NCBI GenBank assembly: GCA_029027825.1 | Contig: CP093399.1 | Location: 496,001 to 560,000, forward strand | Origin: Rs1 sp029027825 | GTDB lineage: Bacteria; Pseudomonadota; Gammaproteobacteria; Pseudomonadales; Balneatricaceae | DNA: 64,000 nt | Direction: 5' to 3' | Part shown: positions 45,026-54,143 of the stretch, one piece after another | Numbering within the stretch: position 1 is the first letter of the stretch | Layout: every line of letters starts with the position of its first letter | The notes under the pieces: generated by a model | The model's database searches: none | Told to the model about the DNA's origin: nothing | Seen by the model: only the letters and a program-made list of their open reading frames with translations | Translations under genes and position numbers: made by a program

Positions 45026-45062
45026 TCCTCTGTACGCTAGGGGCGTGTGTGACTTATTCAGC
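45026..45062 (-). repeat. Family B fragment, reverse orientation
   Basis: Contains CTGTACGCTAGGGGCGTGTG followed by TGACTTATTCAG, the complement of the family B start. Neighbouring sequence ATCCTTAATCACATTCC (45011-45027) resembles the interior of the 60714 element, so an older copy of that element may have stood here. Confidence 0.45.
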
Positions 45063-45110
45063 TCTCTATTTCAGCCCTCTATCGAGCATTGAGCTACTTG
45101 ATGATTGTAT

Positions 45111-45338
45111 GAAACTTATGCATAACTTACCCAGAGAGTAAGATAACTGCGCTCGGTAATACGGGGTTACAAACCGGCTCAATATGCTCATTTACACCTG
45201 TAATACCGATAAAGAAGGGGCACTGTACCCGAGGTGAGAGGAGGCATACTATACCCACAGTGATAGAAACACTGACTCCGATATCTCGCCGTTTTTTGCC
45301 TGGTATTACCTTCACTTGCAACGTTATACAGAGGTCTT
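45111..45338. mobile_element. Family A MITE, about 228 bp, inverted orientation, ends diverged
   Basis: Compared with the 9150 copy it runs in the opposite direction: CTTATGCATAACTTACCC on the left, then GCGCTCGGTAATACGG, CCGGCTCAATATGCTCATTT and at the right TTGCAACGTTATACAGAGGTCT. Both ends carry substitutions and it is about 48 bp longer than the 9150 copy. This shows that family A ranges from 71 to about 228 bp. Confidence 0.7.
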
Positions 45339-45639
45339 TTTAATATCTATATTTGAATGGGCGGCATCAGACCGATATTGGTATGGGTGGTTTTATACCC
45401 AATGATTACCCAGTGGCTAGCCAGTGACTATAGAGTGACAATATTTTGTATATAGCCAGCGTTTAGAAGATCATAAAAGTATACAAATGTGCTTAATAAT
45501 AGACAAATAAGCGGTAGGGAGTGCTATGCTTAATGAAGGTTGGTTAAATGCTAGTCTTTCTCGTTGGTTTATTAAAATCAATAAGAAAGTGATAGGTTTA
45601 CTTAATATATAGTTTAAAGCATTGAATACTATAAGCTTT

Positions 45640-45737
45640 AAATTTTGTATTAATACTACATTTTAGTGAGACGCTGGTCCGATTGGTGGTGTTTATAGAC
45701 TTTTATCGCCCAAAAATGTAGTATTACTACAAAATTT
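45640..45737. repeat. Long near-perfect inverted repeat upstream of aceE
   Basis: Arms of 25 bp at 45640-45664 and 45713-45737 match at 24 of 25 positions, separated by 48 bp. The core of each arm is AATACTACATTTT or its complement. It does not belong to families A, B or C. It ends 187 bp before the aceE start and may be a control region, an RNA hairpin or another small element. The rest of 45339-45924 is AT-rich and without a convincing gene. Confidence 0.65.
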
Positions 45738-45924
45738 AATTGAAGAAGCTTTAAGAGTCTCTTATGGTTTTTTCTCTTATAACATAATTTAAACTAAGCC
45801 AATCGAATGTCTTTCGAATTAGTCCTGTTTATCTGTAGTTTAGGCTTCCCTAAAAGTGGTAACAGCTGGCGATTTGACCTTGTTCGATGGGCTTTTTTTA
45901 TGTTAAAAATGGGATGATTGCTCG

Positions 45925-48606
45925 ATGAGTTTAGACAGCGAAGTGCAAAACGATTTAGTTCACGATATCGATCCAACAGAAACCAGAGAGTGGTTAGAAG
46001 CTCTAGAATCTGTTGCGAATAATGATGGCGATAAGCGTGCGGAATTTCTATTAAGTCAATTGGGCAGAAGAGCTCAAGAAATAGGAGTTGGTACCAATTT
46101 TGCTTTAACTACTCCCTATAGAAATACCATTTCCCTAGTCGATGAAGCGCGCATGCCTGGCGATTTGTTTGTCGAGCGACGTATACGATCTTTTATCAGA
46201 TGGAATGCAATGGCGATGGTTATGCGCGCCAATGATAATGATGATGGACTAGGTGGTCATATTTCTAGTTTCTCTTCATCTGCCACACTGTACGATGTAG
46301 GATTTAACTATTTTTTCCGCGGCAATGAAAACGAAAACGGCCAAGATGCCGATATGGTTTTCTTCCAAGGTCATATTTCACCAGGTATCTATGCTCGCGC
46401 TTATCTGGAAGGTCGTTTAACCGAAGATCAGTTAGATAATTTCCGTCGTGAAGTTGATGGTAAAGGTCTGCCTTCATACCCACATCCTTGGCTAATGCCT
46501 GATTTTTGGCAGTTTCCAACTGTTTCAATGGGTCTAGGCCCGATTCAAGCAATTTACCAAGCACATGTAATGCGCTACTTGTCCGCGCGTGAAATGATTA
46601 ATCGCGGCGATCGTAAGGTCTGGGCATTTTTAGGTGACGGTGAGTGTGATGAGCCGGAATCACTGGGGGCTATTTCTCTTGCTGGAACGGAAAAACTGGA
46701 AAACCTAGTTTTTGTCATCAATTGTAACTTACAGCGATTAGACGGTCCGGTACGCGGTAACGGAAAAATTGTTCAAGAGTTAGAAGGCGCATTCCGCGGT
46801 GCGGGATGGCATGTCATTAAATGTCTGTGGGGGCGTCACTGGGATCCTCTCTTCGCCAAAGATAAACACGGTCTCTTACAAAAACGTATGGATGAAGTCT
46901 GTGATGGTGAATTACAGAACTATAAAGCCAATGGTGGTGCCTACACTCGTGAGCATTTCTTTGGCAAATACCCTGAATTGCTAGAAATGGTTGCCGATAT
47001 GTCAGACGATGAAATTATGTCGCTGAATCGCGGTGGTCACGATCCGTATAAGGTTTATGCTGCATACCATAAAGCGATGAACCACAAAGGTCAGCCTACG
47101 GTGATTCTTGCGCAAACTGTTAAAGGTTACGGTACTGGTAAGTCGGGACTGGCGAAGAACGATACCCACTCGATGAAGAAATTGGCGATGGATGATCTTA
47201 AAGATTTCCGCGACCGTTTTAATATCCCATTGGAAGATAATCAGCTGCAAGAAATGCCCTATTATCGGCCCTCTCCGGACTCGCCGGAAATGCGCTATAT
47301 GATGGATAGACGCAAAAAATTAGGTGGTTCTTATCCTATTAGGCGCACCGAATTTGCCAAGTTAGAAATCCCACCATTGCAAGACTTTTCCAATAGCCTA
47401 AAAGGTAGTGGCAAGCGCACAATGTCTAGCCAGATGGGCTTCAATCGCGTTTTGAATACGCTGTTGAAGGACAAAAATGTCGGTAAGCACATAGTGCCAA
47501 TTATTCCCGATGAAGCTCGTACTTTTGGTATGGAGGGGATGTTTAGACAGTTAGGTATATACTCTTCAGCAGGTCAGCGCTATACGCCACATGACTCAGA
47601 TCAGATCATGTATTACAAAGAGTCTAAGCAAGGTCAGATACTGGAAGAAGGTATAAACGAAGCTGGAGCTATGTCAGCTTGGATGGCGTGTGCGACCTCT
47701 TACGCGAATAATGCTTGCTCAATGCTGCCATTTTACATTTTCTACTCGATGTTTGGTTTCCAAAGAGTCATGGATTTAATTTGGGCTGCGGGTGATATGC
47801 AGGCTAGAGGCTTCTTAATAGGTGCCACAGCCGGTAGAACTACCCTTAACGGTGAAGGGTTACAGCATCAAGATGGACACTCTCATTTGATGGCGCAGAT
47901 GATTCCCAACTGTGTATCTTACGATCCTACTTATGGCTATGAGCTCGCGGTTATTATTCAAGATGGCGCTCGTCGTATGTATAAAGAAGGTGAAAATCGC
48001 TTCTATTATATTACTACTATGAATGAAAACTACGCACATCCAGATATGCCAAAAGGTGCCGAGGAAGGCATTATCAAAGGCATGTATTTATTGGATGAAG
48101 GCAAATCCAGCGATCTTAAGGTTAAACTGATTGGCTGTGGTACTATTTTGAACGAAGTGCGTGCCGCTGGAGACATATTACGCGCGGAGTTTAACGTTGA
48201 ATCGGATGTGTGGAGTATGACTTCAATAAACGAACTGCGTCGTGAAGCTCAAGGCGTAGAGCGTTGGAATTACCTACATCCGGAGGAGCAGCAGCGTACT
48301 GCTTTCGTCACTGAGTGTTTAGCGGGTGAAGAGCCCGTTATCGCCGCTACTGATTACATACGTATGTTCCCCGATCAGTTACGTGAATATATTCCACAGC
48401 GTTATAAAGTATTAGGTACTGATGGTTACGGTCGTTCTGATACGCGTGAAAAATTGCGCGAGTTCTTCGAAGTTAACCGTTATTATGTGGTGATTTCAGC
48501 GCTGAGAGCACTGCAAGAAGAAGGTAAAGTAACCGGTTCCGTCGTCGCCAAAGCGATCAAGAAATATAATATAGATGCTGAAAAAGTTGCTCCTTGGACG
48601 GTTTAA
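45925..48606 (+). CDS. aceE: Pyruvate dehydrogenase E1 component, homodimeric
   Basis: 893 residues, as expected for the AceE type (E. coli 887). It decarboxylates pyruvate with thiamine diphosphate and acetylates the lipoyl groups of E2. GGHISSFSSSATLYDVGFNY near 110, the ThDP-binding FLGDGECDEPESLGA (about 233-247) with its NCNLQRLDGPVRG continuation, and GRTTLNGEGLQHQDGHSHL near 640 are diagnostic. A long untranslated upstream region with an inverted repeat precedes it and no pdhR gene is adjacent. aceF follows after 82 bp. lpd is not in the window, so E3 is encoded elsewhere. Confidence 0.96.
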   Translation: MSLDSEVQNDLVHDIDPTETREWLEALESVANNDGDKRAEFLLSQLGRRAQEIGVGTNFALTTPYRNTISLVDEARMPGDLFVERRIRSFIRWNAMAMVMRANDNDDGLGGHISSFSSSATLYDVGFNYFFRGNENENGQDADMVFFQGHISPGIYARAYLEGRLTEDQLDNFRREVDGKGLPSYPHPWLMPDFWQFPTVSMGLGPIQAIYQAHVMRYLSAREMINRGDRKVWAFLGDGECDEPESLGAISLAGTEKLENLVFVINCNLQRLDGPVRGNGKIVQELEGAFRGAGWHVIKCLWGRHWDPLFAKDKHGLLQKRMDEVCDGELQNYKANGGAYTREHFFGKYPELLEMVADMSDDEIMSLNRGGHDPYKVYAAYHKAMNHKGQPTVILAQTVKGYGTGKSGLAKNDTHSMKKLAMDDLKDFRDRFNIPLEDNQLQEMPYYRPSPDSPEMRYMMDRRKKLGGSYPIRRTEFAKLEIPPLQDFSNSLKGSGKRTMSSQMGFNRVLNTLLKDKNVGKHIVPIIPDEARTFGMEGMFRQLGIYSSAGQRYTPHDSDQIMYYKESKQGQILEEGINEAGAMSAWMACATSYANNACSMLPFYIFYSMFGFQRVMDLIWAAGDMQARGFLIGATAGRTTLNGEGLQHQDGHSHLMAQMIPNCVSYDPTYGYELAVIIQDGARRMYKEGENRFYYITTMNENYAHPDMPKGAEEGIIKGMYLLDEGKSSDLKVKLIGCGTILNEVRAAGDILRAEFNVESDVWSMTSINELRREAQGVERWNYLHPEEQQRTAFVTECLAGEEPVIAATDYIRMFPDQLREYIPQRYKVLGTDGYGRSDTREKLREFFEVNRYYVVISALRALQEEGKVTGSVVAKAIKKYNIDAEKVAPWTV

Positions 48607-48688
48607 TTAATTATATTTAAACCTAGGACAGCCTGAGGGAGTGATTAAGCTCCCTAATTAGTCAGCAAAAGATACGAGGAAATAAGTA

Positions 48689-50341
48689 GTGACAACAATC
48701 ACAATTTCAGTTCCAGATTTAAGTGGCGCAGCAGATGTTGATGTTATTGAAGTAATGGTAAAAGCGGGTGACGTAGTCGCTGAAGGCGATAGCCTTATTG
48801 CTGTCGAGACCGATAAAGCTTCTCTAGAAGTGCCTGCCCCACAAGGTGGAACTGTCGTAGAAATCATCATGCAAGAAGGCAGTACTTGCAGTGAAGGTGA
48901 TGTTATATTGACGTTAAGTATCGCCGCTGAAGTCACAGAGCCAGTCAAAGTCGAAAAAGCACCTGAATCTGTAGCGGTTGCTAATACTGTTCCAGCTCCA
49001 GCTCCAGTTGCCGCTGTCAGTGGTGGCATTGAGGAGATTAAAATTCCTGACTTATCGGGTGCCACCGATGTTGACGTCATAGAGGTCATGGTAAAAGTCG
49101 GAGATACAGTCGCAGAAGGTGATAGTCTAATTGCCGTTGAAACTGATAAGGCTTCAATGGAAGTTCCGTCGCCTAAAGCAGGAGTAGTAAAGTCAGTTGC
49201 AGTGACTGAGGGCGCTACGTGCAATGAAGGTGATTTGATACTTAGCTTAGAAGTGGTCGAAGATGCAGTAGCGGCTCCAGTTCAAACATCTACAGTTAGC
49301 TCGGCTACGCCTGAGAAAACAGCAACACCGAGTACTGTAGCTGCTGCAGTCTCACCTATAGCAGCACCTATACAGGAAATGGCTAAAGCTAGTGCCCCTA
49401 GTTCAACCGAGTTGAACAGTAAAAACAACACTGCTCTTTACGCTGGCCCTGCGGTGCGGATATTAGCGCGTGAGTTTGGTGTTGATTTGGCGCAAGTCAA
49501 AGGTACTGGGCGTCGTGGTCGCATTCTTAAAGAAGACATTCAAGCCTTTGTTAAACAGGCACTAAAAAGTGCCGCTAGTCCGGTAGTGGCTGTTACATCA
49601 GGCTCGGGTATTCCACAAGTACCTGAAATCGATTTTAGCCAATTTGGTGAAATTGAATTATTGAAACTGAGCAAAATTGCCCGAATAACTCGCGATAACA
49701 TGTCGCGTGCCTGGCTCAATGTTCCACATGTGACGCAATTTGATGAAGCTGATATCACCGATCTTGAAGTATTCCGCAAAGAGATGAAAGAAGAGGCAGC
49801 TAAGTCAGGGGTTAGGTTAACACCGATGCCATTTATCTTAAAAGCGGTTGCTAAAGCACTGTCTGAGCATCCTAGGTTTAATGCTTCATTACATGCTGAT
49901 GGTCAGCATTTAGTACTCAAAAAGTACATAAACATTGGTATTGCTGTCGATACACCACACGGCTTGATGGTTCCGGTGATTAAAGATGCTGATAAAAAGA
50001 GCATCTACCAGCTAGCTAACGAAGCGGTTGAATTGGCCACTAAAGCGAAAAATCGTAAACTTAAGCCCAATGAAATGCAGGGAGCATGCTTTACTATATC
50101 TAGCTTAGGCGGCATAGGCGGCACTGGGTTCACACCTATTGTAAACACGCCGGAAGTTGCTATTTTAGGTATCTCTAAAGCAGATATTAAGCCGCGCTGG
50201 AACGGTAAAGAGTTTGAGCCGCGCAAGATGTTACCGCTGTGCTTATCTTATGATCATCGTGCTATTAACGGTGGAGATGCCGGGCGTTTTATGACTTACT
50301 TAAATTCAGTATTAAGTGATATCAGAAAAATGGTCTTGTAA
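48689..50341 (+). CDS. aceF: Pyruvate dehydrogenase E2, dihydrolipoyl acetyltransferase
   Basis: 550 residues. Two lipoyl domains with Lys43 (VETDKASLEVP) and Lys154 (VETDKASMEVP), Ala/Pro linkers, a peripheral-subunit-binding domain near 245-285 (AGPAVRILAREFGVDLAQVK) and the catalytic domain. The active-site motif reads DHRAINGGDAGRF, with His conserved and Asn where many family members have Asp, a variant also known in Azotobacter and Pseudomonas E2p. Start is GTG at 48689 with GAGGA 8 bp upstream. A perfect terminator follows 29 bp after the stop. Confidence 0.95.
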   Translation: MTTITISVPDLSGAADVDVIEVMVKAGDVVAEGDSLIAVETDKASLEVPAPQGGTVVEIIMQEGSTCSEGDVILTLSIAAEVTEPVKVEKAPESVAVANTVPAPAPVAAVSGGIEEIKIPDLSGATDVDVIEVMVKVGDTVAEGDSLIAVETDKASMEVPSPKAGVVKSVAVTEGATCNEGDLILSLEVVEDAVAAPVQTSTVSSATPEKTATPSTVAAAVSPIAAPIQEMAKASAPSSTELNSKNNTALYAGPAVRILAREFGVDLAQVKGTGRRGRILKEDIQAFVKQALKSAASPVVAVTSGSGIPQVPEIDFSQFGEIELLKLSKIARITRDNMSRAWLNVPHVTQFDEADITDLEVFRKEMKEEAAKSGVRLTPMPFILKAVAKALSEHPRFNASLHADGQHLVLKKYINIGIAVDTPHGLMVPVIKDADKKSIYQLANEAVELATKAKNRKLKPNEMQGACFTISSLGGIGGTGFTPIVNTPEVAILGISKADIKPRWNGKEFEPRKMLPLCLSYDHRAINGGDAGRFMTYLNSVLSDIRKMVL

Positions 50342-50370
50342 TATAAGGGTTAACAATTGCGCTTAGACTT

Positions 50371-50402
50371 AAACCATAATACGAACGTATTATGGTTTTT
50401 TT
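50371..50402. terminator. Bidirectional terminator between aceF and the DUF1499 gene
   Basis: A perfect 13-bp stem AAACCATAATACG / CGTATTATGGTTT with AA loop and T run on the plus strand; A residues before the stem give weaker T on the minus strand. The right arm includes the end of the DUF1499 frame, so convergent genes share it. Confidence 0.85.
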
Positions 50403-50923
50403 CGTTTTAGCAGCAGTAGTTTAAGCTGTTCCACACGTTTCCTGTTCGCGCCAAAGTCGCTCTTACCCATTCTTGACGCCGACCTGAAATGCAGAGTAAA
50501 GCGCTGTCTGTTCGGATAGTTGCTGATAATTCGTACTTCTAAATCATCGACAAAACCGAAAATAGCTGAGCTGAAAGTGGCCAGTAAATAGTTCTTTTGG
50601 TGACTTTTAATCACTCCCCCCATTGATGTAATTGCCACTATTGTTGATTCGATAAGGGCTGATTCGATCAGGGCTGCCGATACAGTATCTCGGGGCATAA
50701 TAAGCTCGAGTGGTGAAATGAAATGTTCTGTCTGAGTTTGTTCTTCACTCAAGACACAATTAGCCGTCGTCGGGCAAGGTTGGAGTCTATGCTCTAGCAG
50801 ACCTAAGCTAGGCGCTGATTTTGACTGCTGAGCCAGGCCCGCTAAAATTGCCACTACTAGCAACGCTAATGTCACTGCAATTATTGAAATGATTTTTAGC
50901 ACTCTTTTATAAACTGTGTTCAT
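50390..50923 (-). CDS. DUF1499 family protein
   Basis: 177 residues. An N-terminal signal anchor (about 8-30), then the DUF1499 core with CPTTANCVLSEEQ near 50 (the family CPxTxNCV), followed by IVAITSMGGVIKSHQKNYLL, FGFVDDLEVRI and the Arg/Lys-rich C-terminal SRMGKSDFGANRKRVEQL. The family is widespread and uncharacterised, presumed envelope-associated. The last codons overlap the aceF terminator stem. Confidence 0.8.
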   Translation of the reverse strand: MNTVYKRVLKIISIIAVTLALLVVAILAGLAQQSKSAPSLGLLEHRLQPCPTTANCVLSEEQTQTEHFISPLELIMPRDTVSAALIESALIESTIVAITSMGGVIKSHQKNYLLATFSSAIFGFVDDLEVRIISNYPNRQRFTLHFRSASRMGKSDFGANRKRVEQLKLLLLKRKKP

Positions 50924-51172
50924 CGCTGTTCCATTTAATCTGTCAATCGTCTCTGAAAATCACAGCAACGGTTGTACAAGTATTTTTTAGCCTAGATCAA
51001 TCCATGCAGACGTATCTTAGTCGATACTAATACTTGTAATTAGTTGATTAAATCTCCATTATTTACATCACACTTTAACATCTCTGGATCAAATTTCGGC
51101 TATTTATAAGGCGCGAAATTTGATGATGATCTTATGTGAATATTTTATTTTGAGGTTTCTATAGGTAAGGCT

Positions 51173-51616
51173 ATGAATGAGTATCAGAAATCAGCCGAGG
51201 CGATTGCCGGTTTGAGCCGTGAGCAGTATCGAGTGACGCAAGAAAACGGCACTGAACAGCCAGGTAGCGGTAAGTATTTAGTGAACAAAGAACCGGGCAT
51301 CTATGTCGATCTAGTATCGGGAGAGCCGCTATTTGCATCCACTGACAAATTTGAATCAGGCTGTGGCTGGCCTAGTTTCACTAAACCTATTATGGCTGAT
51401 AGGATTCATGAAATTAAAGATACTAGTCTTTCGATGCACAGAACAGAAGTTCGCTCCGCCAGTGGAGACTGTCATTTAGGCCATGTTTTTAGCGATGGTC
51501 CGGTGGCTAGTGGCGGCTTGCGTTACTGTATAAATTCAGCATCTTTAAAATTTATCCATCTCAATAAAATGCCCAGCCTCGGCTACGGTGCATTTATCCA
51601 ACAAGTAGAGGTTTAA
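51173..51616 (+). CDS. msrB: Peptide methionine-R-sulfoxide reductase
   Basis: 147 residues. It reduces the R epimer of methionine sulfoxide in proteins. The catalytic Cys119 is in GLRYCINSASL; Cys64 (SGCGWPSF) is placed as a resolving Cys. The two CxxC zinc pairs of many MsrB enzymes are absent (VDLVSGEPLFA and SASGDCHLGH), so this is the zinc-free form typical of MsrA/MsrB fusion relatives. msrA starts 4 bp after the stop. No signal peptide, so it is cytoplasmic. Confidence 0.93.
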   Translation: MNEYQKSAEAIAGLSREQYRVTQENGTEQPGSGKYLVNKEPGIYVDLVSGEPLFASTDKFESGCGWPSFTKPIMADRIHEIKDTSLSMHRTEVRSASGDCHLGHVFSDGPVASGGLRYCINSASLKFIHLNKMPSLGYGAFIQQVEV

Positions 51617-51620
51617 TTAT

Positions 51621-52121
51621 ATGGCAAGTGAAACAGCAACACTGGCAGGCGGCTGCTTTTGGGGAATGCAGGATCTTATTCGCAGCATGACGGGAGTGAC
51701 CAGTACTAGAGTAGGATACACTGGCGGCGAGGTTGAGAATGCGACATATCAGAACCATGGCACTCATGCAGAAGCATTGGAAATCGTGTTTGATACCGAG
51801 CTATTGAGCTATCGAAAAATCCTTGAATATTTTTTCCAAATTCATGATCCAAGTACCGAATTACGACAGGGCAACGATTTAGGTAGTTCGTATCGTTCGG
51901 CAATTTACTATCATAGTGAAGCGCAGCGCTTGATGGCAGTTAAAACCATAAAAGATGTGGATGCATCGGGGTTGTGGCCAGCTAAAGCGGTCACTCAAAT
52001 AGAGGCCGTGACTGATTTTTGGCAAGCTGAAATAGAGCATCAAGATTATCTTGAGCGCATTCCCGAGGGGTATACCTGCCACTTCCCACGTGCAGATTGG
52101 GTGCTAGAGAGCACCACCTAA
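51621..52121 (+). CDS. msrA: Peptide methionine-S-sulfoxide reductase
   Basis: 166 residues, complementary partner of MsrB in repair of oxidised proteins. The catalytic Cys12 is in AGGCFWGMQ; RVGYTGGEVENATYQNH and HAEALEIVFD follow in normal order, then FFQIHDPST and GNDLGSSYRSAIYY. C-terminal resolving Cys is probably in YTCHFPRADW. It is translated immediately after msrB. A hairpin without a T run lies at 52167-52191 downstream. Confidence 0.94.
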   Translation: MASETATLAGGCFWGMQDLIRSMTGVTSTRVGYTGGEVENATYQNHGTHAEALEIVFDTELLSYRKILEYFFQIHDPSTELRQGNDLGSSYRSAIYYHSEAQRLMAVKTIKDVDASGLWPAKAVTQIEAVTDFWQAEIEHQDYLERIPEGYTCHFPRADWVLESTT

Positions 52122-52329
52122 AAAGTTCTGGTCATAATTGAAAGATTATTTATGAATATTGAGCTGACGCTCCTTCAGTAAGAAGGGGCGTAAAAGTTAT
52201 CATTTAATACGGTGCAAACTAGCGCGACACAATTGTAATCTTGCTATAAATCTAGCTTCAGGCTAGGGGATGCAGTTTCACATTTAGTTGCGTTTAATCT
52301 ATCCGAAGTGCTATTTTCTGCGGTGTCCA

Positions 52330-53235
52330 ATGACTTATTCTGCGATCATTTTAGTGTTGTTATCGACTTGTCTGCACGCTGCTTGGAATATGTATAGCCG
52401 AAAATACCGAATGTCCAGTGGCGCCTTTTGTATAGGAGGGCTGACGGTTTGTTTAGTTTTACTGCCGGTGACAGCATTTTATATCGAACAATTACCTAGT
52501 ATGAACCTTGAAATATTATCAATTATCATACTCAGCAGCCTGTTCCAAGCCATATACTTTTACGGTATAGCTAACGCTTATAGTCATGGAAGCTTATCAC
52601 TTTCTTACCCCCTGTTACGTTCAATTCCTATATTGATGGTACTCGCCTATGTTTTGTTAATTGGCGAAATAGAGACAGTTACCAAGCAGTCGATCGCCGC
52701 TGGTTTTTTAATAATTATCGGTTGTGTGCTATTGCCGATGCAAGGTTTAAAAGACTTCAAGTTAAGCAACTACTTAAATAAGATGATGATTTTCGTACTA
52801 ATTGCAGCTTTTGGAACAGCAGGCTATTCAATTATAGATAGCGTTGGGGTTAAAAAACTAGCGGCAAACTCAGCAGAAATGAGCATGAGCTGGGTATCTT
52901 ATACATATATCTACCTACAAGTACTATTTACTAGCATACTGCTTGGACTAATTTCGCTGCTCAATAAAGCATATCGTCAAGAATTTATGACTGTGTTGAG
53001 GTATCGAAAACTAAGGTCTATGAGTATTAGTGCGATGACGATGCTAGCTTACGCCCCTATCCTAGTGGCAATGACTTTAGTGTCAAATGTGTCTTATATA
53101 GTTGCATTTAGGCAAGCAAGCATCCCGATTGCGTTTTTACTAGGCATTCTAGTTCTCAAAGAGAAGAGTTTTGGGGTTAGATGGTTAGCTATTGCCTTGA
53201 TTATCATCGGGCTGATTATTAGCGCATTATATTAG
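52330..53235 (+). CDS. EamA/DMT-superfamily membrane transporter
   Basis: 301 residues from the ATG at 52330. Ten predicted helices in two EamA halves (about 3-125 and 150-300), with LLSTCLHAAWNMYSRK in helix 1 and LLGILVLKEKSFGVRWLAIA near the end, typical of drug/metabolite exporters. An upstream TTG (52288) would add 14 polar residues before helix 1 and is less likely. Neither start has a good Shine-Dalgarno. Substrate unknown; the gene is not in an obvious operon. Confidence 0.8.
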   Translation: MTYSAIILVLLSTCLHAAWNMYSRKYRMSSGAFCIGGLTVCLVLLPVTAFYIEQLPSMNLEILSIIILSSLFQAIYFYGIANAYSHGSLSLSYPLLRSIPILMVLAYVLLIGEIETVTKQSIAAGFLIIIGCVLLPMQGLKDFKLSNYLNKMMIFVLIAAFGTAGYSIIDSVGVKKLAANSAEMSMSWVSYTYIYLQVLFTSILLGLISLLNKAYRQEFMTVLRYRKLRSMSISAMTMLAYAPILVAMTLVSNVSYIVAFRQASIPIAFLLGILVLKEKSFGVRWLAIALIIIGLIISALY

Positions 53236-53431
53236 CGCTGAATTAGTGGTATCAGAGCTTATGACATTGGTTTACAACATGCCCATAGGTTCAGTGCTTA
53301 GTAGTATTAGCCGTTCTCAGACTTGCTGAACAAATTGAACTATAAACCCGCTGAATAAATATTAAGCAAACAGCTCCTTGAAATACTCAATTAAATATTC
53401 AGTTTATGTTAATCTGTATCGGGTTGCTAAT

Positions 53432-53475
53432 GTAGGCAGTTATCATACCCTCTGGGTAAGTTATGCAGAGGTCTC
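53432..53475. repeat. Family A right-end fragment
   Basis: 44 bp matching the right end of family A (GCAGTTATCATACCCTCTGG then GTTATGCAGAGGTCTC), followed by ATTTA. No left end is seen. It lies in the 295-bp gap upstream of the GlsB-like gene. Confidence 0.65.
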
Positions 53476-53530
53476 ATTTAGCATCAAGGTCTATTTTATA
53501 GCTATTAAATGATAAATCAGAGGATTTAAA

Positions 53531-53782
53531 ATGGGAATAATCTCGTGGATAATATTAGGTCTACTAGCGGGAATGTTAGCTAAGTGGCTAATGCCGGGTA
53601 AGGATGGTGGCGGTTTTATTATTACCACTATACTAGGTGTCGCCGGAGCTTTCGTAGGGGGATTTGTCGGTAGTTTAATAGGGTTGGGTACAACAGGTGG
53701 TTTGAGTATAGGCAGTATCGCTACAGCCACAGCGGGAGCTTTCATCATCCTCTTTATTTGCAATAAGGTTAAAGCAAAATAA
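53531..53782 (+). CDS. GlsB/YeaQ/YmgE family membrane protein
   Basis: 83 residues with three Gly-rich membrane helices: WIILGLLAGMLAKWLMPGKD, ITTILGVAGAFVGGFVGSLI and IGSIATATAGAFIILFICNK. This is the transglycosylase-associated (GlsB/YeaQ) family, often induced by stress, whose function is not established. AGAGGA lies 6-7 bp before the ATG. It is single-gene. Confidence 0.85.
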   Translation: MGIISWIILGLLAGMLAKWLMPGKDGGGFIITTILGVAGAFVGGFVGSLIGLGTTGGLSIGSIATATAGAFIILFICNKVKAK

Positions 53783-53940
53783 TTGAATTTTTATGGTAGT
53801 AAGGCTGTAGCTCACTGGTGATGTTGCAGAGGTCCTTTTGCTATCGCCCTTTTTACATTTACCATCAGCCACAAACTTTATAGTCAGTAAATAACCGATA
53901 AGCTCGATATTGCAGGGCAGGGACTCGCTATGCTTTCGTC

Positions 53941-53977
53941 AATTACCATAAATAGGATGCTGCCTATTATGGTAATT
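53941..53977. other. Long hairpin in the GlsB-like/leuE gap
   Basis: Arms AATTACCATAAATAGG and CCTATTATGGTAATT pair over 15 bp with one bulged base, loop ATGCTG. No T run on either side. The 361-bp gap 53783-54143 otherwise contains only a weak trace of a family A end (GTTGCAGAGGTCC near 53824) and no gene. Confidence 0.55.
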
Positions 53978-54143
53978 AGTGAACTTAGCGGCTGAATTTA
54001 AGGTGTGTACCAGCATTTTTAATTCTGTGTTGAGCAATAATGTTGTCGGTTAGCAATATAATATATATAGATTACTTGGCTCACGATTTTAGGTTGGTTA
54101 GTACCGCTATTAACTGCTATATTCATCGGATTTTGAGGCGTAT

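Noticed and set aside
44890..45141. 83-codon plus-strand frame in the repeat-rich gap
   Set aside because: It overlaps family B and A remnants and has no domain, Shine-Dalgarno or family likeness.
50240..50300. Asn in place of Asp in the AceF active-site motif
   Set aside because: The same replacement is known in Azotobacter and Pseudomonas E2p, so it is a normal lineage variant.
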